Positions 46,261-54,284 are shown, counted from the first letter of the stretch. The stretch: DNA of 64,000 nt from an uncultured Phycisphaerales bacterium (GCA_903871935.1 CAIQIQ010000011.1:62001-126000), one strand, 5' to 3'. Program-made: numbers and translations. The notes: generated by a model not told the origin, from the letters alone.

Positions 46261-47235
46261 GCGAAGTTGGTCGGTCCAGAAGTCGATGGCGCGGGAGAGG
46301 CTGTATTCGGAGAGGATGATTGCACGCCCGGCGGCGCCCATTTGTTGACGAAGCGCGGCGTCTTGCGCGATTGTGACGATGGCGGCGGGCCAGTCTTGCG
46401 GGCTGGCGGGGAGCAGGCCGGTCTGGCTATTACGAACAATCTGGCAATTGGCCCCCACCGGCGACGCGATCACCGGCAGAGCGCTGGCCATGTACTGGAT
46501 GATCTTGAAGCCGCACTTACCCATGGCCCAGGCGTCGTCGGGAGTGGGGGCAATTCCAATGTCACCCTCGATCAGAGCGGCCGCTTCTCCGGTCAACGAC
46601 CAGGGGATGTGGCGGATGGGAATGCGGGAGGAGTGCACGGCGGCGTCAGCAATGGTGATCAGCTCAAGAGGGATGGGACGATTGTGGGCCTGCTCGATGG
46701 CCGGGAGAAACTGCTGGAGATAGGGCAAGGTGGACTTGGAGCCGATCCAGACGAGATGGACGGGGGTGGCCGGGCGGTACTGCTTGATCTGGTAGTGATC
46801 GGGGTCAACGGTGGTGGGGAGGATGGCGCACTGGCACCCTTGGGCGGAAAACTGGGTCTGCAGATAGTCGTTGCCGACGACGGCGAGATCGAGGATGCGG
46901 GCGGTGGCGAGGAAGCGGCGCTGTTGCCGCCAGGCGGAGAAGCGGCTCGCGTCGTGAGCGGAGTACATGGTGGCATCGTCGATGTCGATCAGGACTCGTC
47001 GGGCATGACGACGGAGCACGCGCGCTTCCCAGGGATCGAGCATTTTGCGCTGGATGATGACGGTGTCGTACGGGCCGGCGGTGCGGGCGAGACGGTGGCG
47101 GCCGAAGATACCTTTGGGGCGAATCTGTACGTCGATGTCGATGCCGCGCTGCTGCAGGACGGGGAGCAGTTGCTCCCAGCGCAGGCGATAGGCAGCCTGG
47201 TTGGGGTTCGAGATGATCAGGAGGATGCGGGGCAT
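46258..47235 (-). CDS. GT4-like glycosyltransferase
   Basis: 325 residues, GT-B-like, starting MPRILLIISNPNQAAYRLRW. Later blocks are YDTVIIQRKMLDPWE, VLIDIDDATM, ILPTTVDPDHYQIK, HLVWIGSKSTLPYL, and the donor-site region GDIGIAPTPDDAWAMGKCGF with IIQYMASALPVIASPVG, where the EX7E glutamates are replaced by DDAWAMGKCG-type residues seen in a GT4 subgroup. The frame stays open upstream to 47463, but the ATG at 47235 matches the family start. Its TAG stop is the outermost triplet of the MITE-like element, so its natural C-terminus may have been cut or altered slightly. Confidence 0.82.
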   Translation of the reverse strand: MPRILLIISNPNQAAYRLRWEQLLPVLQQRGIDIDVQIRPKGIFGRHRLARTAGPYDTVIIQRKMLDPWEARVLRRHARRVLIDIDDATMYSAHDASRFSAWRQQRRFLATARILDLAVVGNDYLQTQFSAQGCQCAILPTTVDPDHYQIKQYRPATPVHLVWIGSKSTLPYLQQFLPAIEQAHNRPIPLELITIADAAVHSSRIPIRHIPWSLTGEAAALIEGDIGIAPTPDDAWAMGKCGFKIIQYMASALPVIASPVGANCQIVRNSQTGLLPASPQDWPAAIVTIAQDAALRQQMGAAGRAIILSEYSLSRAIDFWTDQLR

Positions 47236-47311
47236 TGCGATGTAGTGTACCGGGATGTGATGGTTTGTCAGCGAGCGGGAAGGTGCGTAGCGGATCGGGT
47301 ACAATGCGCGG

Positions 47312-48421
47312 ATGCGATGGCTTGTGATACTGGTTCTGTGGCTGCCGGCTATGGCATACGCCGCCGAGGGGGCGCAGGGCAAAGCGAGGGTGGCAGTGTT
47401 TCCGATTGCCGGGGAGGCTGCCGAGAGCATGCGCGAGCGGACGGGGTTTTCTCTGCGCGCCAAGCTGGACCGGAGCGGCAGCTATGACGTGGTGGATGGT
47501 CCGCGGATGCAGGATCTGCTGACGGAAAACAACACCAGCGTGACTCTGGCTTCGACGGCGCCGCAGGTGCGTGAGCTGGCGAAACAGGTGGATGCAGAGA
47601 TCGCTCTATGGGGTGAACTGTCCGGTGAGAAACTGCAGATGAGAATCCTGGACCTGCGCATACCTGAGGCACAGGTACAGCAGATTGAGCGGGCGGTGAA
47701 GGAGCCGACGGATCTGCGCTTTGCAGTGGAACAGGTGCTGGAATCGATACAGGGGATGGGGGCATTTGAGCATCCGGTGGAGCAGCAGGTTTGGGATGAT
47801 GACCTGTCGCGGCGGCTTTGGAAGGATGGGCCGGACCTGCTGGCAAATGGCGGTTTCTCCACGGCGGGCAAGTGGACGGGGATCTATCAGTCGGAGCTAT
47901 ACCCGGTGCCACTGCAGGATCAGATGCCTCCGGAGGACAAGGTGGCGATCGTGCGCAAGGCGGGGGAGGATGGTTCGGGCGCTCTGGTGCTGCATCTCTC
48001 GAAGTATTGTGCTGAAAACAACGGACTGGCAGCGCTTTCTGACCCGATCAGAATTAGGCCCGAGAGGCGGTATCGGCTGAGCTACAAGTACAAGAGCGAT
48101 GGCCCGCGGGTGTTTGTTTTCGTAAAAGGATACACACTCTATGCCGGCCCGACGGGAAAGATGATGCAGCGCGAGATCTACCGAAGGCAAGCGCCGGTGC
48201 TCAAAGGAACGGATAACAAGTGGGTAACGATTGTGGATGACTTCAATCCGCAACACGTGACCCTGCCGGTGCAGGAACTGCGGGTGGACTTTTATACGTA
48301 TCTGAATCCGGGGACAGTCGTGTTTGATGATGCGGTGCTGAAGGAAGTGGGAGCCCAGACGCGGAAAGGCAAGGATGATGCCATCAAACCAGTGGCAACG
48401 CGCCCGACAAACGCGAAGTGA
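47312..48421 (+). CDS. Secreted protein with LpoB/FlgO-like N-terminal domain
   Basis: 369 residues with a signal peptide (MRWLVILVLWLPAMAYA). Residues 24-150 have the pattern of a CsgG/LpoB/FlgO-type alpha/beta domain: KARVAVFPIAGEAAESM, LDRSGSYDVVDGPRMQDLL, QVDAEIALWGEL. Residues 180-350 begin LLANGGFSTAGKW and look like a carbohydrate-binding jelly roll (INPERRYRLSYKYK-like stretch, VVFDDAVLKE end). The role is unknown; location outside the cytoplasm is likely. Its last 47 bases overlap the start of the endonuclease V gene. Confidence 0.65.
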   Translation: MRWLVILVLWLPAMAYAAEGAQGKARVAVFPIAGEAAESMRERTGFSLRAKLDRSGSYDVVDGPRMQDLLTENNTSVTLASTAPQVRELAKQVDAEIALWGELSGEKLQMRILDLRIPEAQVQQIERAVKEPTDLRFAVEQVLESIQGMGAFEHPVEQQVWDDDLSRRLWKDGPDLLANGGFSTAGKWTGIYQSELYPVPLQDQMPPEDKVAIVRKAGEDGSGALVLHLSKYCAENNGLAALSDPIRIRPERRYRLSYKYKSDGPRVFVFVKGYTLYAGPTGKMMQREIYRRQAPVLKGTDNKWVTIVDDFNPQHVTLPVQELRVDFYTYLNPGTVVFDDAVLKEVGAQTRKGKDDAIKPVATRPTNAK

Positions 48422-49079
48422 GCTGGTCATTCCACCGGGCCTGGTGCAGACGTGGATCACTCAGCAGCATGAGGTGGCAACCCGCATGACGGAACTGCCC
48501 TATCCGGGTCTGCCACGTTTCGTCGCCGCGGCCGATGCGGCATTCAGCCTGGATGGGAAGATGTGCGTGGCCGTCGCAGTCGTATGGGATCGCGAGAAGA
48601 CCGAGTTAGTTGAGCATGTCGTGGCACGGCGGCCGCTGGAGTTCCCGTATGTGCCGACGTTCCTGTCGTTCCGCGAGGGTGCAGCGCTGCAGGATGCGAT
48701 TGCGATGCTGAAGCATGCATGGGAAGTGATCTGCTTTGATGGCCAGGGATTCGCCCATCCGCGGCGATGTGGGATCGCCACGCATATCAGCGTGATGCTG
48801 GATCGGCCGGGCATTGGCGTGGGCAAAAGCCGGCTATGCGGGCAGGCCAGAGATCCGGGGTTGAAGGCGGGCGCATGGTCGCCGCTAATCCATCGCCAGC
48901 AGCAGGTAGGGATCGCTCTGCGGACCAGGGATGGGGTCAAGCCGCTGTTTGTCAGCGTCGGGCATCGGATGGATATCGCATCAGCACGGCGGATTGTGCT
49001 GGCATGTGGTCGTGGATACCGGCTGCCCGAACCGATCAGGATCGCCGATCGGATCACGAAAGTGGAGCGGGCGAAGTAG
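48375..49079 (+). CDS. nfi: Endonuclease V (deoxyinosine 3'-endonuclease)
   Basis: 234 residues. The conserved blocks are VAAADAAFSLDG (first active-site aspartate), YVPTFLSFREGAAL (glutamate), VICFDGQGFAHPRRCGIATH (second aspartate and substrate loop), GVGKSRLCG, and PLFVSVGHRMDIASA near the end. The enzyme nicks DNA (or RNA) one base 3' to deaminated adenine. The start at ATG 48375 has AAAGG ahead of it and gives a family-like length; it overlaps the previous gene by 47 bp. Confidence 0.92.
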   Translation: MMPSNQWQRARQTRSELVIPPGLVQTWITQQHEVATRMTELPYPGLPRFVAAADAAFSLDGKMCVAVAVVWDREKTELVEHVVARRPLEFPYVPTFLSFREGAALQDAIAMLKHAWEVICFDGQGFAHPRRCGIATHISVMLDRPGIGVGKSRLCGQARDPGLKAGAWSPLIHRQQQVGIALRTRDGVKPLFVSVGHRMDIASARRIVLACGRGYRLPEPIRIADRITKVERAK

Positions 49080-49101
49080 ATCCTCCTCCGTGGAAATGAG
49101 C

Positions 49102-49515
49102 CTACTTTGGCGCGGCCGGAGGAGCGCCGGCGGCGGCGAGCAATTGCTCGGCGGTCACGACGAGCTTTTCCATCTTCACGGGCTTGTTGAAGTAGGCGGC
49201 GACACCCAGGCTCGCGGCATAGTCCTTGTGCCGGCCACCAGGGTTGCCGGTAATCATGATCACGATGGGCTTGGAGCCGGGCGGCTTACGGGCTTTGACT
49301 TTTTCCAGGACCAGGAAGCCGGAGCGGCCGGGAAGCATCATGTCCAGGATCATCAGATCGGGAACATTCCTCTCGCACAACTCGACTGCCTTATTGCCGT
49401 TGCTGGCGGTTTCGATCACTGCACCCGTTGGCTCAAATGTGGCCTCAATGCTCGCAATGATATCCGGATCATCGTCCACCAGCAGAATCCGCTTGCCTTC
49501 GAGTGTTTTGTTCAT
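49102..49515 (-). CDS. Single-domain response regulator (CheY-like receiver)
   Basis: 137 residues, one receiver domain: RILLVDDDPDIIASIE (acidic pocket), phosphoacceptor aspartate in PDLMILDMMLPGRSG, threonine in IVIMITGNPGG, and lysine in AAYFNKPVKMEKL. No output domain; a short Ala/Pro tail follows. GGAGCAACT precedes the ATG. Single receivers act by protein contact or as phosphate relays. No kinase gene is adjacent; the kinase-less PAS protein at 21551 is far away. Confidence 0.93.
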   Translation of the reverse strand: MNKTLEGKRILLVDDDPDIIASIEATFEPTGAVIETASNGNKAVELCERNVPDLMILDMMLPGRSGFLVLEKVKARKPPGSKPIVIMITGNPGGRHKDYAASLGVAAYFNKPVKMEKLVVTAEQLLAAAGAPPAAPK

Positions 49516-49652
49516 AGTTGCTCCAATACCGCCTTGTTACCCCTTTCAAGGTAGCCTAACTGGCCTGCAATGCAATGCGAAATCCGGCACACTGGAAATC
49601 GGATGGCCCACGAACGAGAATTGCCTGCGGTTGAGCGAAAGAGAGGATAGAC

Positions 49653-51659
49653 TTGTCCGTTTCGACGCAAACCGCTGATTCCGTTTCCTTCCTGCCCGAT
49701 GCGCTACTCAAAGGCGCGCGAGAGCTTGGCGAGGCTTCCGCCCTGCCCAGCAGCGTGCATTATCAGACCACCGTCACAGACGATGGGGTCGAATATCGCT
49801 TTCCAAAGGGGACGCTGGATAGGTTTGCCTGGCTCTGGGCGGATTTCCTGCTGGATGGAAATCAGGCTGCGGTACTCATCTTGAGATTGCGCGAAGAAAG
49901 TGGCCGCGAGTTTGTCTTGACGTTCTCGATGCTCAACCAATGTCAGGCACGCTTGCGTCTGCCGCTCTGGGCGGTGAACCAGAACACATGGATGCTCGGC
50001 CGCGAAGGGGCGCTGCTCAAACGCCTGTGCGGCGGAGATCGCGTGGAACTGCAACACGTCAACTGCATCCAGCTCTGCCTGCTGCGGCACGGGCCTAAGC
50101 CAAGTTGCTGGAGCGTAACACCGCTCATCGCCACGATGGCCGAGCCGGCATTGCCGGAAGATCCGATCATGCCCGCCGGCCCTCTGCTCGATGCCATCGG
50201 GCAATCGACGCTGCACGACTGGCCCACCCGCACACCCAGCGGCGTGGCACTGCATCATCGGCTGAAGCAGCAGTTTGAAGATGCGGGCGCCGGACAATGG
50301 CCGGAGCACTTCTCGCGTTGGGGCGGCTGGAAGGCCAAACAGTTTGAAGCATCCGGGTTTTTCCGCACCCAGCATGATGGCCGCCGCTGGTGGCTGGTGG
50401 ATCCCGATGGTTATGCCTTCTGGTCGGCCGGGCCGGACTGCGTGCTCATGTCTATCGACTCCTGCGTAGAGCACATTCACAAGGCCGCACGGTGGCTGCC
50501 CGCGATGAAAGGGCCCTTCCTGTCCGCGTGGAACGTACCGGGCAAGAGCGCGAACTATCTGGTGTCCAACTTCATCCGTGTCTTTGGCGCCCAGTGGCGC
50601 GAAAGCTGGACCAGGATCACGCTTTCGCAACTGAAGCGGATCGGCTTCAACACCGTGGCCAACTGGTCGGACTGGCGCATGGCGCAGGCAGCGGGATTCC
50701 CCTATGTCCGCCCGATGGAGTTCCAGCCGACGCGGACCAGGTGCATCTACCGTGACTTCCCCGATGTCTTTGCCCCGACGATGGAGATGGACGCCGCCGA
50801 CTATGCCGCGCAGCTTCAGGCGCACGTGGGCGACCGCGCGTTCATCGGTTACTTCCTCATGAATGAGCCTACCTGGGGATTCGCCAGCGAGACACCCGCG
50901 GAGGGAATGCTCTTCAACACCGATACCTGCGCCTGCCGCGATGCCCTGGCGGCACATCTGCTTCAGCTCTATGGCACAGATGAGCAACTGAGCCAGTCCT
51001 GGCAGATGCAGATGACGCTGGATCGGGTGCGCCATGGCAAGTGGCACGGCCGGATCACTGACACCTGCCGCGCCGATCTGACGCGGTTTGCCACGGTAAT
51101 GGCGCAACGCTACTTCACCATGCTCTGCGCAGCGTGCCGGAAGGTGGATCCCGATCACCTCAACCTGGGCGCCCGTTACTATACGGTACCGCCACAATGG
51201 GCTTTGGCAGGCATGAAGAGCTTCGACGTCTTCTCCATCAACTGCTATCGGCAGCGCGTGCCGTCCGAGCAGCTCCAGACGATCGTGGCGGCGACCGGCA
51301 AGCCCACATTGATCGGCGAATGGCATTTCGGCGCCCTGGATGCCGGACTGCCGGCCACCGGCATCGGTTTCGTGGGAAGCCAGGCGGATCGGGGACGAGC
51401 ATACCGCGTATACCTGGAGACGGCTGCCGCCATCCCGGAATGCGTCGGGGTGCACTACTTCACGCTCTATGACCAGTCAGCGCTGGGACGCTACGATGGT
51501 GAGCACTACAACATCGGGTTCCTGGATGTGTGTAATCGACCTTACGAGCTGCTGGTGGAATCTGCACGGCGGAGCCACGAGCGAATGTATCAGGTTGCAG
51601 AGGGCGCTGCCGCAGCATGCGAGGATGCTCCGCAGTATTATCCGCCGCTATTTATGTGA
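49653..51659 (+). CDS. Agarase-like (GH50-type) TIM-barrel protein
   Basis: 668 residues. A jelly-roll-like N-terminal part (about 30-160) precedes the barrel signature GFFRTQHDGRRWWLVDPDGY and FWSAGPDCVLMS. Catalytic candidates are the glutamate of IGYFLMNEPTWGF (acid/base) and that of TLIGEWHFGALD (nucleophile). This matches beta-agarase/GH50-like glycosidases. No signal peptide is visible, so it may act on imported oligosaccharides. The start appears to be TTG at 49653 with GAGAGGA 5 bp upstream, which is unusual. Its last 12 bp overlap the convergent ArsR gene. Substrate cannot be fixed from sequence. Confidence 0.78.
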   Translation: MSVSTQTADSVSFLPDALLKGARELGEASALPSSVHYQTTVTDDGVEYRFPKGTLDRFAWLWADFLLDGNQAAVLILRLREESGREFVLTFSMLNQCQARLRLPLWAVNQNTWMLGREGALLKRLCGGDRVELQHVNCIQLCLLRHGPKPSCWSVTPLIATMAEPALPEDPIMPAGPLLDAIGQSTLHDWPTRTPSGVALHHRLKQQFEDAGAGQWPEHFSRWGGWKAKQFEASGFFRTQHDGRRWWLVDPDGYAFWSAGPDCVLMSIDSCVEHIHKAARWLPAMKGPFLSAWNVPGKSANYLVSNFIRVFGAQWRESWTRITLSQLKRIGFNTVANWSDWRMAQAAGFPYVRPMEFQPTRTRCIYRDFPDVFAPTMEMDAADYAAQLQAHVGDRAFIGYFLMNEPTWGFASETPAEGMLFNTDTCACRDALAAHLLQLYGTDEQLSQSWQMQMTLDRVRHGKWHGRITDTCRADLTRFATVMAQRYFTMLCAACRKVDPDHLNLGARYYTVPPQWALAGMKSFDVFSINCYRQRVPSEQLQTIVAATGKPTLIGEWHFGALDAGLPATGIGFVGSQADRGRAYRVYLETAAAIPECVGVHYFTLYDQSALGRYDGEHYNIGFLDVCNRPYELLVESARRSHERMYQVAEGAAAACEDAPQYYPPLFM

Positions 51660-52013
51660 TCGGGCCCGCTTGCGCGCTGCCTGCTTACGGCGCGGCCCGA
51701 TGCGGACCATCAGATTCTGCACCCAGAGGACCAGGTCAGAGGCGGAGTCGACATGCACCCGGCCATCGAGGCTGTAGTAGACCTGCTTGCCATCCCGGCG
51801 GTGGCCGACCACATTATTCATCCGCAACAGTGCCAGGTGATGCGACACGGTGGGCTGAGGCAACTTCAATGAATCGCAGATGTTTCCGACGTTCTTCTCG
51901 CCGTCAACCAAAGTCAGAAGAATCTGCAGCCTCGTCTTGTCGGAAAGGACTCCAAACAAGGAAGAGAGCTGCTCGAGGTCCTGTTCCGTCACATGCCGCA
52001 TTGTCTTGGCCAT
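51648..52013 (-). CDS. ArsR-family winged-helix regulator (paralogue 2)
   Basis: 121 residues. LFGVLSDKTRLQILLTLVDG, SLKLPQPTVSHHLALLRMNN and wing DGKQVYYSLDGRV form the HTH. The metal box is absent. The C-terminal extension LVLWVQNLMVRIGPRRKQ parallels the VTIGPRL extension of the paralogue at 45347. The ATG at 52013 follows GGCGGCAGCT; another in-frame ATG is at 52031. The gene ends inside the agarase-like gene, as convergent partner, a placement repeated at the other paralogue. Confidence 0.88.
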   Translation of the reverse strand: MAKTMRHVTEQDLEQLSSLFGVLSDKTRLQILLTLVDGEKNVGNICDSLKLPQPTVSHHLALLRMNNVVGHRRDGKQVYYSLDGRVHVDSASDLVLWVQNLMVRIGPRRKQAARKRARSHK

Positions 52014-52104
52014 AGCTGCCGCCCACATCATATCTTAAAAGGTGATTCTCAGAGCCAGAGGCTTATATCGGATCGGCCCAAACACGTCAAAGCATGGCTT
52101 GCCC

Positions 52105-52185
52105 CGGGCTCTGTCTGAAAAGCCCATCGCCCCACGATGGCAGCCCTGACCTGCGTGCAGGCGTGTTCTTCCGGACACGCCTGCA
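52105..52185. repeat. Partial relative of the MITE-like element end
   Basis: GGGCTCTGTCTGAAAAGCCC at 52107-52126 and the following CCCCACGATGG match the terminal repeat of the element at 45984-46260 with a few differences. A 10-bp stem GCAGGCGTGT/ACACGCCTGC follows at 52157-52184. No second end was found, so this is a degenerate or solo copy. Confidence 0.55.
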
Positions 52186-52299
52186 TTGCTTGGAGGTCCC
52201 CGACATCCACATAGAGCACGACCGCGTATTGAGTAAGGGAGCGCACGGGGTACACTAACTCCATCAGCCACGTGGACCTGAGAAAGAAGGCATCGGGCA

Positions 52300-52557
52300 A
52301 TGGCCACCAATAGCGCTCCAGCTTTTCCGAAGAAAGCCTGCGACTACCGCCTCGGCAACCGCTCCGCCCTCGAATGGGTCATCGACCAATACCAGGTCTA
52401 TACCGATCCGCGCAGCAACATCACCTCCGACCCCAACCGCGAAGACGACTCCAAATACATCGTGCGCCTCGTCGGCCAGGTAATCCGCGTCGGCATCGAA
52501 ACCATGAAGATCGTCAAGTCCCTTCCAGCCGACTACGCCCCGAAAACCGCAGAGTAA
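52300..52557 (+). pseudogene. C-terminal remnant of a type ISP restriction/DEAD-box helicase-like protein
   Basis: 85 residues. FPKKACDYRLGNRSALEWVI, then VYTDPRSNITSDPNRED and YIVRLVGQVIRVGIETMKIV are recognisable as the far C-terminal segment found at the end of large (over 1,000 residue) helicase/methylase proteins of type ISP-like restriction systems. The rest of the protein is missing; a stop lies 21 bp upstream. Either an isolated remnant after deletion, or a tiny gene reusing the tail. It sits beside a degenerate MITE-end copy in a region of decayed genes. Confidence 0.7.
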
Positions 52558-52640
52558 CAACCGCGGATAACGCGGATAATCGCTGATAAAACCAAATCCT
52601 CTCCTCTTATCCGCGTCCTCCGCGAAATCCGCGGTCAAAA
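52558..52640. repeat. Inverted CGCGGATAA-type repeat
   Basis: ACCGCGGATAACGCGGATAA just after the stop at 52557 is mirrored by TTATCCGCG and AAATCCGCGG ending near 52633. The arms can pair into a long imperfect hairpin directly behind the remnant gene. This is a common interspersed repeat type in such genomes and could serve as a terminator-like structure. Confidence 0.6.
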
Positions 52641-52794
52641 TATCTTCTCAGCCGATCAAAGAGGACGGGGATCGATTCGCTGTGAAACCTGAGAACAAAT
52701 TCGATTGAGAATGCGAAGTAAGCCGGGACCGGATCGCCCGCTCGACTTGTGCCAAGGACCAGCGGACTGTGGGGTGTTTGCGTCGGCGATGCGC

Positions 52795-53129
52795 TTAGCG
52801 GACTTCGATGAGTCTTTCGCCCTGTTCCAGGCGGGCTTCTATGGCAGGCAACCGGGGCTCGAGCCAGGCGAATAGGGCGCGGCGCGAGGCGAGGCGTTGC
52901 CTATCCGTAGCCAGACGATACGGGGAGCAGAACGACTGGCGCTAGCGCGGATGGGAAAGTCCTCATCCTTGGTGATGATGATCGCGTCATCGGCCAAGGA
53001 GCGTTGCCAGATGGTGTTGTCATCGGCCTGACGCAACCCGATTTCCGCAACATGCTGGGCCTCGTGTCCACGCGGCCCGAGCAGTCGGATCAGCACTGGC
53101 GGAAGTTGGGCGTCAATAATCCAGCGCAC
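52795..53129 (-). pseudogene. DUF5615 PIN-like protein gene with frameshift
   Basis: The frame from 53129 gives MRWIIDAQLPPVLIRLLGPR, ADDAIIITKDEDFPIR and IVWLRIGNAS, the DUF5615/Mut7-C-like PIN fold with its acidic residues. After about residue 80 the frame turns to low-complexity sequence and stops at 52839. The expected C-terminus, RRALFAWLEPRLPAIEARLE followed by EVR and a stop at 52795, is present in a neighbouring frame. A single missing base near 52891, in a GC-rich run, explains this. The upstream DUF433 gene is its usual partner. Either a broken toxin-like gene or a sequencing error. Confidence 0.8.
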
Positions 53130-53143
53130 GATAAAGACGGCTT

Positions 53144-53377
53144 CTAGGCGGCCGCAGTGCCGACAAGAATGACGTGGTCGCTCTGTGCGGCGGCGTACTG
53201 CAGGCAGGCGTCAATGTCCTCGCTTTCCAAGTAAGGGAAGTCCTGCAGAATCTCCGCCTCCGGCACCCGGGCGGCCAGCATTTCGAGCACATCCTTAACG
53301 CGAATGCGCATCCCGCGAACGCACGGTCGCCCGCCGCACTGATTGGGGTTTATAGTGATGCGCTCAAGGTAGTTCAT
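53144..53377 (-). CDS. DUF433 (VapB-like antitoxin-type) protein
   Basis: 77 residues: MNYLERITINPNQCGGRPCV, RGMRIRVKDVLEMLAARVPE and EILQDFPYLESEDIDACLQY match DUF433, a helical DNA-binding family that pairs with DUF5615 proteins in toxin-antitoxin-like operons. The DUF5615 gene starts 14 bp downstream on the same strand. The ATG at 53377 is the family start; the longer frame to 53446 is not supported. Confidence 0.9.
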   Translation of the reverse strand: MNYLERITINPNQCGGRPCVRGMRIRVKDVLEMLAARVPEAEILQDFPYLESEDIDACLQYAAAQSDHVILVGTAAA

Positions 53378-53736
53378 GCCTCCATTATAGCACGGGCGCA
53401 AGTGAAGGAAACGGGTCCGTTCCCTTCTCCAAGACATCGCAAACACGTAGCCACAAAACGCTCAAAACGCGCAAGACCACATCAGCACTGACCTGTGAGC
53501 TTCCGCTGATTTTCCCGGTAAAGAAAGCGGGCCTGGGAGGGCCTGGGCTCGAAGAATGCCGCCGGCGAGAGGAGAGGGTGACATCCCACATATTCGGCGG
53601 GGCGATAAACATATGAAGGCCGCGGGGGACATTTGGCCGGCAGATGACTTGCGTCGTCCGCCTCTACGTCCGAAACTAGCCGGCGTGCGCCGCGACCTTC
53701 TCGTCGGATAATCAGCTCCCCCGCCTGCCAAGAGAA
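53378..53736. other. Empty spacer with decayed repeats
   Basis: 359 bp without a credible gene. It contains repeat-like fragments such as GTAGCCACAAAACGCTCAAA near 53446 and a near-palindrome GGAAACGGGTCCGTTCCC at 53407-53424. No promoter was recognised with confidence. Confidence 0.5.
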
Positions 53737-54042
53737 TCAGCCTACGGGCTCAAGCCGGATCGTCATCCTCAATGCCTTGAGCACGGCCGTCAGAGTAGAG
53801 AGTCGAGGGTTTCCCTTGGGCGAGAGCGCACGATAAAGGCTCTCGCGCTCAATTCCCGCCTGCTTCGCCACCCGCGCAAGTCCACCCCTTGCTTCTGAGA
53901 CGTGGCGCAGAGCCATCAGCAGGACGGCCGGCTCCTGCGTGTCTTCGATGGCCGCATTCAGGTACTGTGCCGCGAAGTCGGGATCATCCCGCAACTCGCG
54001 GATGATCTCGGCATCGTTGGAAATGCTTGGCTTGTGTTTCAT
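53737..54042 (-). CDS. HigA-like addiction-module antidote (HTH) protein, toxin not seen
   Basis: 101 residues. ELRDDPDFAAQYLNAAIEDT and LLMALRHVSEARGGLARVAK then GIERESLYRALSPKGNPRLS and LTAVLKALRMTIRLEP are the TIGR02684-type antidote pattern with a XRE-like HTH. The partner RelE/ParE toxin normally lies just upstream, but no such frame is present between this gene and the promoter at 54083-54110. AAGGG precedes the ATG at 54042. It may be an orphan antidote guarding against a toxin elsewhere. Confidence 0.88.
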   Translation of the reverse strand: MKHKPSISNDAEIIRELRDDPDFAAQYLNAAIEDTQEPAVLLMALRHVSEARGGLARVAKQAGIERESLYRALSPKGNPRLSTLTAVLKALRMTIRLEPVG

Positions 54043-54082
54043 GGCTTGCCAACCCTTCGCCAGCACCTGGTTCATTCAGAAG

Positions 54083-54110
54083 ATTGTAGCGCATAAGTTA
54101 CAGTGGTCAA
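54083..54110 (-). promoter_or_regulatory. Strong sigma-70-type promoter of the antidote gene
   Basis: On the minus strand TTGACC (54105-54110) and TACAAT (54083-54088) are separated by 16 bp, close to the sigma-70 consensus. It would start RNA near 54076, about 34 bases before the ATG at 54042, and leaves no room for an upstream toxin gene in the same transcript. Confidence 0.65.
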
Positions 54111-54284
54111 GAGATCGGAAAGAATCGGAAAGAGGGTCAAAGCATACTTCATCGGGCACTTGATCCTGCGCACCTCGCCCCGGTGCTGTTGTACGGGTGG
54201 TGGAACGCCTGCCGGTCGCTCTACTCCCCGGCTGCGGCCTTTCATGGTCCGCCTCATCTCCCGCCCACAATCCTGCCTTCGCCT

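Noticed and set aside
46198..47487. 429-residue plus-strand frame over the MITE-like element and glycosyltransferase
   Set aside because: Gly/Asp-rich antisense shadow of the GT4-like gene with no motif.
49704..51455. 583-residue open frame antisense to the agarase-like gene
   Set aside because: No recognisable motif and the sense frame holds the catalytic blocks.
51648..52031. Metal-sensing ArsR/SmtB role for the two regulators
   Set aside because: The ELCVCDL-type metal box is absent in both, so metal sensing was not assigned.
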